NCBI GenBank assembly: GCA_947629915.1
Contig: CANRFN010000037.1
Coordinates: forward strand, 1-45,547
Reading direction: 5' to 3'
DNA from: an uncultured Oscillospiraceae bacterium
GTDB taxonomy: Bacteria > Bacillota > Clostridia > Oscillospirales > Oscillospiraceae
Length of the DNA: 45,547 nucleotides
The position numbers and the translations under genes are program-made. The notes beneath the pieces are model-generated. The model made no database searches, had not been told where the DNA came from, and saw only the letters and a program-made list of their open reading frames with translations. Below are positions 35,046-43,177 of this stretch, piece by piece. Numbering within the stretch: position 1 is the first letter of the stretch; the number at the start of each line of letters is the position of its first letter.

Positions 35046-36740
35046 ATGGAGCAGATAGACTTCCGCCGAATGTCCTTCTACCAGATCTGGGTCCGCAGTT
35101 TCTGCGATGGCAACGGGGACGGGATCGGGGATCTCTATGGCGTCTACGACAAGCTGGAGTACATCCGCTCCCTGGGCGTGGACGGCATCTGGTTCAACCC
35201 CATCTATCCCTCCCCCAACGCGGACTACGGCTACGATATCTCCAACTACCGGGACATCCACCCGGACTACGGGACGCTGGAGCAGTTTCAAAAGGTGCTG
35301 CACCGGGCCCATGAACTGGGGCTGAAGGTGATCCTGGACCTGGTGATCAACCACACCTCGGATGAGCATCCCTGGTTTCAGGAGAGCTGCAAGGGCAAGG
35401 ACAACCCCTACAGCGATTACTACATATGGCGGGACCCGAAGCCGGGGAGAAAGGGCATGCGCCCGCCCAACAACTGGTTCAGCCAGTTCGAGGGCCGGGC
35501 CTGGGAGTACTGTCCCCAGAGAGGACAGTACTATCTCCACCTCTTTGCCAGAAAACAGCCGGACCTCAACATGGACAACCCGAAGGTTCGGGAGGAAGTG
35601 GAGGGGATCATGCGCTTCTGGCTGGACATGGGGGTGGACGGCTTCCGGGAGGATGTCATCACCTTTATCTCCAAGCACAGCGAGCTGCCGGACGGACTGC
35701 CCTTTGTGCCGGCTATCAATGGACTCCCCTATTATAAGGATGGCCCCAATCTCATGGACTACCTCAGGCAGTTCCGCAAGGTGGCACAGGAATACGGAGC
35801 GGTGCAGATCGGGGAGGCCCCCATGACCCCGGCGAAGACCGCGCTCCGCTATCTCACCGGAGAGGACCGGGTGCTGGACATGATGATCCAGTTCGACACC
35901 ATGATGGCGGACTGCTTCTTCACCGAGTACGTCCACCATCCTTTCAGCCTCCGCAAGCTCAAAAGGGCCTTCTCCCGCTGGCAGAACACCCTGGCGGGGA
36001 AAGCCTGGAACGCCCTCTATCTGGAGAATCACGACCATCCCCGGGTGATCAGCCGATATGGCAGTGAGAAGTTCTGGCGGGAGTCCGGCACCATGCTGGC
36101 CGCCTGTTACCTCTTCCAGCAGGGGACACCTTTCCTCTACCAGGGCCAGGAGCTCGGTATGACCAACATCGCCCTTCCCTCCATAGACCAGTATGAGGAC
36201 GTGGCCTCCATCAACGCCTATCACCGTCACCTGCGGTTCGCCCCGGAGCGGTACCGCCTGCATCGGATCCACATCTCCTCCCGGGACTCCGCCCGGACCC
36301 CCATGCAGTGGAATGGGGATCGGTATGCCGGGTTTTCCAAGGTGCGGCCGTGGTTTCACATCAATCCCAACTATAAAACCGTGAACGCAGAGGCGGAGGA
36401 GGCCGATCCCAACAGCATCCTCAACTTCTACCGCCGCTGCCTGGCGCTTCGAAAGAGCAGCGAGACACTGCTGTGGGGCACATACCGGGAGCTGGACCGG
36501 CTCCACCCAAAGCACTACGTCTATCTGCGGGAGTGGAAGGGGGAGCGGATTCTGGTGGCCTGCTCTTTCTCAGGCAAGACCACAAAGTTCAGGCTGCCAA
36601 AGGGGCTTGACGGGCCATCTGCGGAGCTGCTGCTCTGCAACTACGCCGCACAGGGTGCTCCGGACAGGCTCAGACCGTGGGAGGTCCGGGTGCTGCGGTG
36701 GGCGCCACAGGGCAGTGTCCAGAGTTGCCTGACGGACTGA
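35046..36740 (+). CDS. GH13 alpha-glucosidase (oligo-1,6-glucosidase type)
   Basis: A 564-residue alpha-amylase-family enzyme. The conserved regions are in order: DLVINHTSDEHPWF (region I), DGFREDVITF (region II, nucleophile Asp), VQIGEAPM (region III, acid Glu) and YLENHDHPRVISRYG (region IV). QIWVRSFCDGNGDGIGDL at the start is typical of the oligo-1,6-glucosidase/alpha-glucosidase/trehalose-6-phosphate hydrolase branch. There is no signal peptide, so it is cytoplasmic and probably cleaves imported alpha-glucosides. Its ATG lies 1 bp after the GT4 stop. The C-terminal beta domain ends in a short Cys-containing tail. A perfect terminator hairpin follows 36 bp downstream. Confidence 0.93.
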   Translation: MEQIDFRRMSFYQIWVRSFCDGNGDGIGDLYGVYDKLEYIRSLGVDGIWFNPIYPSPNADYGYDISNYRDIHPDYGTLEQFQKVLHRAHELGLKVILDLVINHTSDEHPWFQESCKGKDNPYSDYYIWRDPKPGRKGMRPPNNWFSQFEGRAWEYCPQRGQYYLHLFARKQPDLNMDNPKVREEVEGIMRFWLDMGVDGFREDVITFISKHSELPDGLPFVPAINGLPYYKDGPNLMDYLRQFRKVAQEYGAVQIGEAPMTPAKTALRYLTGEDRVLDMMIQFDTMMADCFFTEYVHHPFSLRKLKRAFSRWQNTLAGKAWNALYLENHDHPRVISRYGSEKFWRESGTMLAACYLFQQGTPFLYQGQELGMTNIALPSIDQYEDVASINAYHRHLRFAPERYRLHRIHISSRDSARTPMQWNGDRYAGFSKVRPWFHINPNYKTVNAEAEEADPNSILNFYRRCLALRKSSETLLWGTYRELDRLHPKHYVYLREWKGERILVACSFSGKTTKFRLPKGLDGPSAELLLCNYAAQGAPDRLRPWEVRVLRWAPQGSVQSCLTD

Positions 36741-36776
36741 AGGGGAGATCCGGGTATTCAGCCGCGCATTCAGACG

Positions 36777-36829
36777 AACAACACCCGAGGAGGGCGCCGG
36801 CTCCGGCGGCGCCCTCCTCGGGTGTTGTT
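36777..36829 (+). terminator. Perfect 23-bp terminator hairpin
   Basis: AACAACACCCGAGGAGGGCG plus CCG (36777-36799) pairs perfectly with 36807-36829 around a 7-base loop, and GTGTTGTATTG follows. It closes the GT4-GH13 operon. The gap 36741-37237 otherwise holds the two tandem promoters described below; 36830-37010 shows nothing recognisable. Confidence 0.85.
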
Positions 36830-37017
36830 GTGTTGTATTGGGCTGCGGTCCGGGATGTGCAGACACCGCTGTGCCTGGAGTTCTCAATGGCCCGGCAGAC
36901 GGTGCAGCACCGGTCTGCGTGCGGCAGGTGAGCGCCGTGTATCTTCACAAAAGCGGGCCCTTGCTGGAGGAAATCTCAGACAATCCTATAAAAATACCGG
37001 ATTGATGGGTTAATCCA

Positions 37018-37046
37018 TTGACTTTACGGGGTGGAAGTAGTAGACT
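37018..37046 (+). promoter_or_regulatory. Tandem promoter 1 of the ligase operon
   Basis: TTGACT (37018-37023), a 17-bp spacer ending AAGTAG and TAGACT (37041-37046). It is part of a roughly 45-bp segment repeated 74 bp downstream. Confidence 0.55.
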
Positions 37047-37091
37047 GCATGAACCGGCATTCCCCGGATGGCATATGGTGGGGATTGTCCA

Positions 37092-37120
37092 TTGACTTCA
37101 TCGAGCTAAAGTAGTAGACT
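37092..37120 (+). promoter_or_regulatory. Tandem promoter 2 of the ligase operon
   Basis: TTGACT (37092-37097), a 17-bp spacer ending AAAGTAG and TAGACT (37115-37120), followed by GCTTGAACGGCA. The boxes, spacing and flanks (TCCATTGACTT before, TGAAC and GGCA after) repeat those of promoter 1. Confidence 0.55.
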
Positions 37121-37237
37121 GCTTGAACGGCAGCTTCCGTGCGCATATGCAGACCCAGCATCCTGGGGGATCTGGAACGCCAGACGGTATGTGTGCGCAC
37201 GGATGGGATGCGTAGTTTGGAACGGAGGCCAGCAGCT

Positions 37238-38431
37238 ATGAACGTCATCTTTATCTCTCCCCACTTTCCCCGCCACTTTTATCAGTTCTGCGCCCGGCTG
37301 AAAGAGCGGGGCGTCACGGTGCTGGGCATCGGAGACTGTCCCTGGGAGGGCATCGGTGAGCGGTGTCAGTCCGCCCTGACGGACTACCGTTTTGTGCCCA
37401 GTCTGAAGGATTACGACGCCGTATACCGCACCGTGGCGGAGTACATCTTCCGCTACGGCCGCATCGACTACGTGGAGAGCGAGAACGAGTACTGGCTGGA
37501 GCTGGACGCCCGGATCCGCACAGACTTCAACATCACCACGGGCCCCAAACTGGAGGCTATGGCGGATATGAACCGCAAGTCCCGCATGAAGGCGGCGTAT
37601 CAGCGGGCCGGCATCCCCGCCGCCCGGTGGACCCTGCCGGACTCGCTGACCGCGGCCAGGCAGTTCGCCAACGAGGTGGGCTATCCTGTGATTGTAAAGC
37701 CAGACCAGGGGGTGGGGGCCAGCAGTACTTATAAGCTCCACGATGACGGAGAGCTGGCCGCCTTCTGGGAGCGCAAAGACCCCGCCGTCCCGTTCATCGA
37801 AGAGGAGTGCGTCCCCGGCCATGTGGAGACCTTCGATGGGGTTACAGACAGCAACCGAAATGTGCTGTTTGCCGCAAGCCAGTGCCTGCCGGTGAGCCTG
37901 ATGGACGCGGTGAACCAGGACGCAGACGTGGTGAGCTACTGCCAGGCCCCCGGAGAGGATCTGCGGGCTGCCGGCACCCGCCTGCTGCAGGAGTTCGACA
38001 CCCGCAACAAGTTCTTCCACTTCGAGTTCTTCCGCCTGGACGAGGACAAGGAGGGACTGGGCCGCAAGGGAGACATCGTGGGCCTGGAGGTGAACATGCG
38101 GGCGCCTGGCGGACGCATCCCGGACAAGATGAACTACGCCTACGACACCGACGTGTACACCATCTGGGCAGACAGCCTGATCTATGACAAGTGCTTCATG
38201 AGCTCCACCTTCCAGCACTACATCACCCATGTGGGCCGGAAGGACTCCATCCGATATGCGCATACCCAGGATGAGGTGAACGCCCGCTTTGGGGGATCTG
38301 TCATCGAGGAGATGGACGTGGATGCCGCCCTGGCGGGGGAGATGGGCAACCACGCATGGCTCCTCCGGGCGGACACGCTGGAGGCGCGGGAGGACCAGGT
38401 GCACTATATTCTGGAGCGTGAGGCCCAATGA
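37238..38431 (+). CDS. ATP-grasp carboxylate-amine ligase
   Basis: A 397-residue ATP-grasp enzyme. The N-terminal domain begins MNVIFISPHFPRHFYQF. The ATP lid shows YPVIVKPDQGVGASSTYKL and the metal/ATP site shows EVNMRAPGGRIPD. Such enzymes join a carboxylate to an amine through an acyl-phosphate. The same fold makes up the second half of the fused glutathione synthase GshF, whose first half resembles the third gene of this operon. The frame is open from 37139, but the ATG at 37238 follows GGAGG and begins the conserved domain. It overlaps the esterase gene by 4 bp (ATGA). The product could be glutathione-like, another gamma-glutamyl peptide or an unrelated amide; substrates cannot be assigned. 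Confidence 0.85.
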   Translation: MNVIFISPHFPRHFYQFCARLKERGVTVLGIGDCPWEGIGERCQSALTDYRFVPSLKDYDAVYRTVAEYIFRYGRIDYVESENEYWLELDARIRTDFNITTGPKLEAMADMNRKSRMKAAYQRAGIPAARWTLPDSLTAARQFANEVGYPVIVKPDQGVGASSTYKLHDDGELAAFWERKDPAVPFIEEECVPGHVETFDGVTDSNRNVLFAASQCLPVSLMDAVNQDADVVSYCQAPGEDLRAAGTRLLQEFDTRNKFFHFEFFRLDEDKEGLGRKGDIVGLEVNMRAPGGRIPDKMNYAYDTDVYTIWADSLIYDKCFMSSTFQHYITHVGRKDSIRYAHTQDEVNARFGGSVIEEMDVDAALAGEMGNHAWLLRADTLEAREDQVHYILEREAQ

Positions 38432-39174
38432 ATCGGGAATTTCTGAGTCAATACAGCGGGTGGCTGGACCGGGAGATGCACATGCTGGTGTACGGCTACA
38501 CCGGTGTGCCGGTGATCGCCTTCCCCTGCCAGGACGGCATGTGCGACAACTGGGAGAGTTTTCAGATGCAGGACACCCTGGCGGACTTCATAGACAGCGG
38601 GGCCATCCAGCTGTTCTGCGTGGACACGGTGGACCGGGAGAGCTGGTCCGCCAAACAGGCAGACAAGGGGTACCGGGCCCAGGTGCAGGAGCGGTACTAC
38701 CACTATATCGTGGACGAGGCAGTGCCCTTTGTGCGGGAGGTAAACGGCACCGGCCAGCTGCCCATCGCCGCGGGATTCAGCCTGGGCGGCAGCCACGCGG
38801 CCATTGTGTTCTTCCGCCGCCCGGATCTCTTCGCGGGGATGGTGGGCTGCTCCGGCTGCTACGACACGCCCCACTTCTGGGACAACTGGTGTGACAGCAC
38901 CCTCTACGACAACTCTCCCGTCCATTTCCTGGCCAATATGCCGCCGGACCACCCCTATATTGAGCTGTACAACCAGCGGAAGATCTCCATCTGCGTGGGA
39001 CAGGGCCGGTGGGAGAACGAGGGCCGCCGCACCGCGGGGATCCTCCGGGACATCTTCCAGCAGAAGGGCATCCACGGCTGGGTGGACTTCTGGGGCTACG
39101 ATGTGGATCACGACTGGCCCTGGTGGCGCAGGGAGATCCGCTATTTCCTGCCCTGGCTTTTGAACGAATCATGA
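38428..39174 (+). CDS. Alpha/beta-hydrolase, esterase family
   Basis: A 248-residue enzyme of the putative esterase (esterase D/antigen 85-like) family. The nucleophile is in GFSLGGSHAA (Ser about 118) and the catalytic His is probably in YDVDHDWPWW near residue 229. There is no signal peptide. The ATG overlaps the ATP-grasp stop and the next gene starts 11 bp after its stop, so it is an integral part of the four-gene operon. In this context it may hydrolyse an ester or thioester intermediate, or free the product from a carrier. S-formylglutathione hydrolases belong to the same superfamily, which would fit a thiol pathway, but the match is not close enough to name it. Confidence 0.82.
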   Translation: MNREFLSQYSGWLDREMHMLVYGYTGVPVIAFPCQDGMCDNWESFQMQDTLADFIDSGAIQLFCVDTVDRESWSAKQADKGYRAQVQERYYHYIVDEAVPFVREVNGTGQLPIAAGFSLGGSHAAIVFFRRPDLFAGMVGCSGCYDTPHFWDNWCDSTLYDNSPVHFLANMPPDHPYIELYNQRKISICVGQGRWENEGRRTAGILRDIFQQKGIHGWVDFWGYDVDHDWPWWRREIRYFLPWLLNES

Positions 39175-39185
39175 GGTGATCGGCT

Positions 39186-40469
39186 ATGTTCCATGTAGAC
39201 AACGATACCGTGCGGGAGCTTCTCTTGAAGGGCAGCTTTGGGCTGGAGAAGGAGAGCCTTCGGGTGACGCCAGATGGCCGCATGGCCCACACGCCGAACC
39301 CCTTCCCCAACAACGAGCACATTGTGCGGGACTTCTGCGAGAACCAGACGGAGATCAACACGCCGCCGGTGTCCTCGGCGGAGGCGGCGGTGGAGAGCCT
39401 CTGGGAGTACACCCGGACCATTCACAAGACCCTTGCCGCCCTGCCGGAGCGGGAGCTGCTGTGGCCCTTCTCCAACCCGCCGTACATCCACAACGAGGCG
39501 GATATCCCGGTGGCCCAGTTCGCGGGCGGCCGGGCCAGCAAGACCTCGTACCGGGAGTACCTCTCAGACCGGTACGGCCGGTATAAGATGACCCTGTCCG
39601 GCATCCATGTGAACTACTCCTTTGCAGAGGAGCTGCTGAAGGCGGATTTCGCCCTCACCGGGGAGAACAGCTTTCAGGGGTATAAGAATGGGGTGTATGT
39701 CACGCTGGCGGAGCGGGCGGCGGCATACGGCTGGATCATGACGGCAATCACCGCGGCCAGTCCGCTGATGGACTCCAGCTATGTGGAGAAGGGCAGAGTG
39801 GGGGGTACTACCTTCAACGGCATGGCCTCCACCCGGTGCAGCGAGCTGGGTTACTGGAACTACTTCACGCCCTTCTTCGACTACAGCAGCATCCAGGCCT
39901 ATGCAGACAGCATCCTCCGCTATGTGAGCGATGGACTGCTGGCCGCCCCCACCGAGCTGTATTATCCCATCCGGCTGAAGCCCAAGGGCCGCAACGATCT
40001 GCGCCGTCTCCACGATGACGGCGTAGACCACATCGAGCTGCGCATGGTGGACCTGAACCCCCTGGAGCCGGCGGGGATCAACCTGAAGGATCTCCAGTTC
40101 GCCCAGCTCCTGCTGGTGTGGCTGGCGGGGACGCCTCGGCAGTCCTTCAATGTGCGGGACCAGGTGCAGGCGGCCCAGAACTTCAAGAACGCCGCCCACT
40201 ACGACCTGAAAACCGTGAAGATCGTGGTGCCGGACGGGGAGGTCTACTCCGTGGCAGACGCCGGGCACAAGGTGATCGGCTTCATGCGGGCGTTCTATGC
40301 GGACTTCCCCCAGGCGGTGATCGATGTGCTGGATTTCGAGGAGGAGAAGTTCACAGACCCGGAGAAGCGGTATGCCTGGCAGATCCGCCATCAGTTCGGG
40401 GAGGACTTTTTGGGCCGCGCTCTTGCCCTTGCCGAGGCCCGGCAGCGGGAGGCGGTCTCCGATGTGTGA
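39186..40469 (+). CDS. Glutamate-cysteine ligase-like enzyme (GshA/GshF N-terminal type)
   Basis: A 427-residue GCS-family ligase. The signature GLEKESLRVTPDGRMA near the start and DFCENQTEINTP match GshA and the first half of GshF, including the Glu residues that bind metal-ATP. SGIHVNYSF is the expected HVNYS-type motif, and TTFNGMASTRCSELGYWN lies in the substrate region. E. coli GshA has 518 residues; this shorter form is closer to the ligase half of GshF. It would join glutamate through its gamma-carboxyl to cysteine or another amine. Ribosome site GAGGTGA precedes the ATG. It overlaps the amidotransferase gene by 8 bp. Many Clostridia make no glutathione, so the presence of this enzyme is of interest. 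Confidence 0.88.
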   Translation: MFHVDNDTVRELLLKGSFGLEKESLRVTPDGRMAHTPNPFPNNEHIVRDFCENQTEINTPPVSSAEAAVESLWEYTRTIHKTLAALPERELLWPFSNPPYIHNEADIPVAQFAGGRASKTSYREYLSDRYGRYKMTLSGIHVNYSFAEELLKADFALTGENSFQGYKNGVYVTLAERAAAYGWIMTAITAASPLMDSSYVEKGRVGGTTFNGMASTRCSELGYWNYFTPFFDYSSIQAYADSILRYVSDGLLAAPTELYYPIRLKPKGRNDLRRLHDDGVDHIELRMVDLNPLEPAGINLKDLQFAQLLLVWLAGTPRQSFNVRDQVQAAQNFKNAAHYDLKTVKIVVPDGEVYSVADAGHKVIGFMRAFYADFPQAVIDVLDFEEEKFTDPEKRYAWQIRHQFGEDFLGRALALAEARQREAVSDV

Positions 40470-41235
40470 GCTGTTCGGGGTATCCAGTATCGAGCCGGTG
40501 CGGGTGAACGACCTGCTGCGGGAGTTCTTCAGCCACAGCACCCGGCACCCCAACGGCTGGGGGATGGCCTTCTTCTACGGCAACGCGGTGAGCCTGGAGA
40601 AGGAGCCGGTGACCGCGTGCAAGAGCACCTACCTCAAAGAGCGGCTGCGCCATCCCATCTTTACCAACCACATGCTGGCCCACATCCGGCGGGCCACCCG
40701 GGGCAGCATGGACTACGAGAACTGCCACCCGTTCGTCATGCGGGACAGCTGCAACCGGGCCTGGACGCTGATCCACAACGGCACCATCTTCGACTGCCCG
40801 GCGCTGGACGGCTACGTGCGCACCCAGGAGGGGCGGACAGACAGCGAGCGCATCCTGTGCCACATCATCTACCGGATGGACCGTGCCCAGGCAAAGGAGG
40901 GCCGCCCCCTCACCCCGGAGGAGCGCTTCCAGGTGGTGGACGGGGCGGTGTGCGAGATGGCGCCCCACAACAAGCTCAACCTGCTGATCTACGATGGGGA
41001 GCTGCTGTATGTCCACACGAACTACGCAGACTCCCTCTACCAGCACCGGGTGGGGGACGCCGCGCTGTTTGCCACGGTGCCCCTGAACCGAGGACAGTGG
41101 GACCCGGTCCCCTTTACCACCTTGCTGGCCTATCGGGACGGCAGGGAGGTCTTCCGGGGCACCAACCACGGACAGGAGTACCGAGACAACCCCCAGGACA
41201 TGCGGCTGCTGTTCGTGGACTACGCAGAGCTGTAG
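40462..41235 (+). CDS. Class II glutamine amidotransferase (YafJ/EgtC-like)
   Basis: A 257-residue Ntn-hydrolase. It starts MCELFGVSS, so removal of Met exposes the catalytic Cys. HPNGWGMAFF, AHIRRATRG and the later HNGTIFD are the conserved glutaminase motifs. No synthase domain is fused. The frame extends upstream inside the previous gene, but the ATG at 40462 is fixed by the need for an N-terminal Cys. In ergothioneine synthesis EgtC, of the same family, removes a gamma-glutamyl group placed by the GCS-like EgtA; a GCS plus EgtC-like pair here suggests addition and removal of a gamma-glutamyl handle. No EgtB or EgtD is visible in the window. A terminator follows 34 bp downstream. Confidence 0.88.
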   Translation: MCELFGVSSIEPVRVNDLLREFFSHSTRHPNGWGMAFFYGNAVSLEKEPVTACKSTYLKERLRHPIFTNHMLAHIRRATRGSMDYENCHPFVMRDSCNRAWTLIHNGTIFDCPALDGYVRTQEGRTDSERILCHIIYRMDRAQAKEGRPLTPEERFQVVDGAVCEMAPHNKLNLLIYDGELLYVHTNYADSLYQHRVGDAALFATVPLNRGQWDPVPFTTLLAYRDGREVFRGTNHGQEYRDNPQDMRLLFVDYAEL

Positions 41236-41269
41236 CCGGGAAACGGACGGACGATATTTTGCGAGAAGG

Positions 41270-41308
41270 AAAATCCCCGCGCAGGCGGCACGCCTGCGCG
41301 GGGATTTT
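41270..41308. terminator. Strong terminator after the ligase operon
   Basis: AAAATCCCCGCGCAGGC pairs perfectly over 17 bp with GCCTGCGCGGGGATTTT around a 5-base loop, with A- and T-runs at its two ends, so it can act in both directions. It and the sequence after it (GATGTTCTTGGGGATA) are copied at 42881-42935. Confidence 0.9.
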
Positions 41309-41327
41309 GATGTTCTTGGGGATACGG

Positions 41328-41489
41328 TCAGCCGAAGCTGGGGAAATCAGGGGCATCCAGTTGGCCATAGCCTACCGCATGTACCGCTCCTCTGCCGGCA
41401 TCGAGGTCTTGGATGGCCTTCTTCAGCCGAGCCAGGTTCTCCTCGGAATAGAAGGGGTCCGCTGCACGCGGGGAAAGCCTGGATTCATT
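41328..41489 (-). pseudogene. RelB-like antitoxin tail, degraded copy
   Basis: On the minus strand the frame reads SRLSPRAADPFYSEEN, then LARLKKAIQDLDAGRGAVHA, nearly the same as the protein at 42963. It has no start codon of its own: it begins immediately after the XRE regulator stop, where the intact copy has its ATG. It is probably a duplicated remnant. Confidence 0.65.
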
Positions 41490-41490
41490 G

Positions 41491-42750
41491 CTAGTACACC
41501 CAATCCGCCGGGGCGGACGAATCCCCATCGGCGGAGGCCACATTCATCCACTCACGGGTCTCCGCATACTGCACCCCGCCTTGGGCGTAGACCCGCTCCC
41601 GGCCGTACTGGTCCGTCAGGACCACCGCCTCCTGGTAGAGGGGGCCGTGCTCCAGCATCGTCTCCGGCCGTTGGAAGTACGTCCGCTCCGTGGGCGTACC
41701 ATCGAGGAGGATGGTATCCGTGGCAGTCTCATACCACGTCACCAGCACCTTGTCCTTGAAAAGCCCCATGCGGACCTGGGCGCCGTCCAGATCTATGAGT
41801 GCGCCGGAGATGTCGATGAAGTTGCCACTCTGGTCCCATATTCTGTAGTCCATCTTCTCCGCCTTGAGCGTGTCGCCGGTGATGTCGGCAATGGACACGC
41901 CGAAGGGGATGTGGATGAAGGGGAAGGAGCCCATGTAGAGCCCGGTCCACTGGTCCAGAAGCTGGGTCTGACGCCGCCCATCGGGGGTCAGGAGGGCGAT
42001 GGAAAATTGAATGTCATCGGTGAGGGGGCAGTCCGCCTCCAGGGTGAAGGCGTGGTCCGCTCCCGGCTCCACCGGGAAGTCCTGGGTCTTGCCGCCGCTG
42101 ACGACGGTGAAGACGGCGGTCATGCCGTCCTCGTAGGTCTTGGGCACCGCCCGGAGGGAGAAGGTCACGGTGTTTGCGGAGAGGTCCGTCTCCTTCTCCT
42201 CACAGCTCCAGTCCGCCAGCAGGGACGCCTGCTGCTCCAGGATGGACTGAACCTGGCCGGTGATGGACCCGATCTGGTTAGAGACGGAGGTTTGGAGGCC
42301 CATCATGGACGAGTTGAGGTTGGCGTACTGCGACTGGAGATCCCCAAGCCGGTCTGAGAGGAACCCGAAGCCATAGACGATGGCCGCGCCGGCCAGCCCC
42401 GCCAGCACAAGGGGCCAGCGGCGGCGCCTGGGCGGGGTCGGGAGCTCCGGCGCCTCGGGCACGGGGATGGCCGCGATGTAGCGGTCCGCGATCTCCTGGA
42501 CCATCTTGAGCTGCCGCTCGGTCAGTTCGCCGCTGTCCGCCGCGGCGGACTCCCCCTCTACCCCTAAAAGCCAGCCCACGGGTACCGAGAAGAGCTTGCT
42601 CAGATTCACCAGCTTGTCGATCTCCGGCAGGGTCTGGTCTGACTCCCACTTGTAGATGGCCTGGCGGGAGACCCCCAGGCGGTCGCCCAGGTTCTCCTGG
42701 GACATACCTGATTCCTTGCGCTTCTGCGCGATGCGTTGTCCGACGGTCAT
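41491..42750 (-). CDS. Membrane-anchored XRE-family regulator
   Basis: A 419-residue protein. Residues 5-60 form an HTH_3 DNA-binding domain (QRIAQKRKESGMSQENLG, then GVSRQAIYKWESDQTLP). A basic stop-transfer RRRRW precedes one transmembrane helix (about 112-131). A short coiled coil follows (about 133-180), and an outside beta-rich domain of about 240 residues containing WSCEEKE. The layout is that of a one-component sensor that binds DNA inside and reads a signal outside. The ribosome site AAGGAGGCGGC lies before the ATG at 42750. It is transcribed alone, with a hairpin on each side. Its target and signal are unknown; the neighbouring small genes are candidates. Confidence 0.85.
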   Translation of the reverse strand: MTVGQRIAQKRKESGMSQENLGDRLGVSRQAIYKWESDQTLPEIDKLVNLSKLFSVPVGWLLGVEGESAAADSGELTERQLKMVQEIADRYIAAIPVPEAPELPTPPRRRRWPLVLAGLAGAAIVYGFGFLSDRLGDLQSQYANLNSSMMGLQTSVSNQIGSITGQVQSILEQQASLLADWSCEEKETDLSANTVTFSLRAVPKTYEDGMTAVFTVVSGGKTQDFPVEPGADHAFTLEADCPLTDDIQFSIALLTPDGRRQTQLLDQWTGLYMGSFPFIHIPFGVSIADITGDTLKAEKMDYRIWDQSGNFIDISGALIDLDGAQVRMGLFKDKVLVTWYETATDTILLDGTPTERTYFQRPETMLEHGPLYQEAVVLTDQYGRERVYAQGGVQYAETREWMNVASADGDSSAPADWVY

Positions 42751-42880
42751 AGCTGCCGCCTCCTTTCAGTCCCCACCATACCAGAAAAAGCGGGGAAGGA
42801 CCACCAACTGGCAGGTCGTCTTTGTCAACCGTGGGTTTACATCGCCGCTTTTTCCTGAAAATTAAGGGCAGGCCGGAAAA

Positions 42881-42915
42881 ATCCCCGCGTCCGGCCGTCA
42901 GGCCGGCGCGGGGAT
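42881..42915 (-). terminator. Terminator, second copy of the ATCCCCGCG hairpin
   Basis: ATCCCCGCG-T-CCGGCC pairs with GGCCGG-CGCGGGGAT around GTCA with one bulged T. It ends the minus-strand transcript of the small antitoxin-like gene and is copied, with its flank, from or to 41270-41325. Confidence 0.75.
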
Positions 42916-42962
42916 CTTGATGTTCTTAGGGATAAGGCCAACGCAGTTGCAGCCTGAGCGGC

Positions 42963-43133
42963 TTAGTTTGAGGAATCAGGGACATCCAACTGGTCATAGT
43001 CTACCGCATGCTCTGTTCCCTTGCCGGCATCGAGGCCCTGGATGGCCTTTTTCAGCCGTGCCAGGTTCTCCTCGGAATAGAAGGGGTCCGGTGAACCCGT
43101 GGAAAGTCCGGATTCAATGTGAGTCTGCGCCAT
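42963..43133 (-). CDS. Short RelB/DinJ-like antitoxin tail protein
   Basis: A 56-residue protein, MAQTHIESGLSTGSPDPFYS followed by EENLARLKKAIQGLDAGKG. The DPFYSEEN...L..AI..L.AGKG pattern is the toxin-binding C-terminal half of RelB/DinJ antitoxins. The N-terminal ribbon-helix-helix half is missing, and no RelE/YafQ toxin is next to it. The ATG at 43133 has AGGAG 8 bp upstream, so it is probably made. It may neutralise a toxin encoded elsewhere or be a decaying remnant. It is followed by a terminator and lies just after the first of three paralogous genes. Confidence 0.65.
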   Translation of the reverse strand: MAQTHIESGLSTGSPDPFYSEENLARLKKAIQGLDAGKGTEHAVDYDQLDVPDSSN

Positions 43134-43177
43134 AGCCAATGCTCCTCTCATGCCAGTTCAGCGGCGTCCTTAGCGGC

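Noticed and set aside
35016..36515. Minus-strand open frame of 499 codons opposite the GH13 gene
   Set aside because: The GH13 catalytic motifs are all on the plus strand; the opposite frame shows no domain.
36985..37130. Repeats before the ligase operon as a CRISPR or small-RNA array
   Set aside because: Only two units, diverged in the middle, with promoter boxes at exact spacing; no spacers or further copies.
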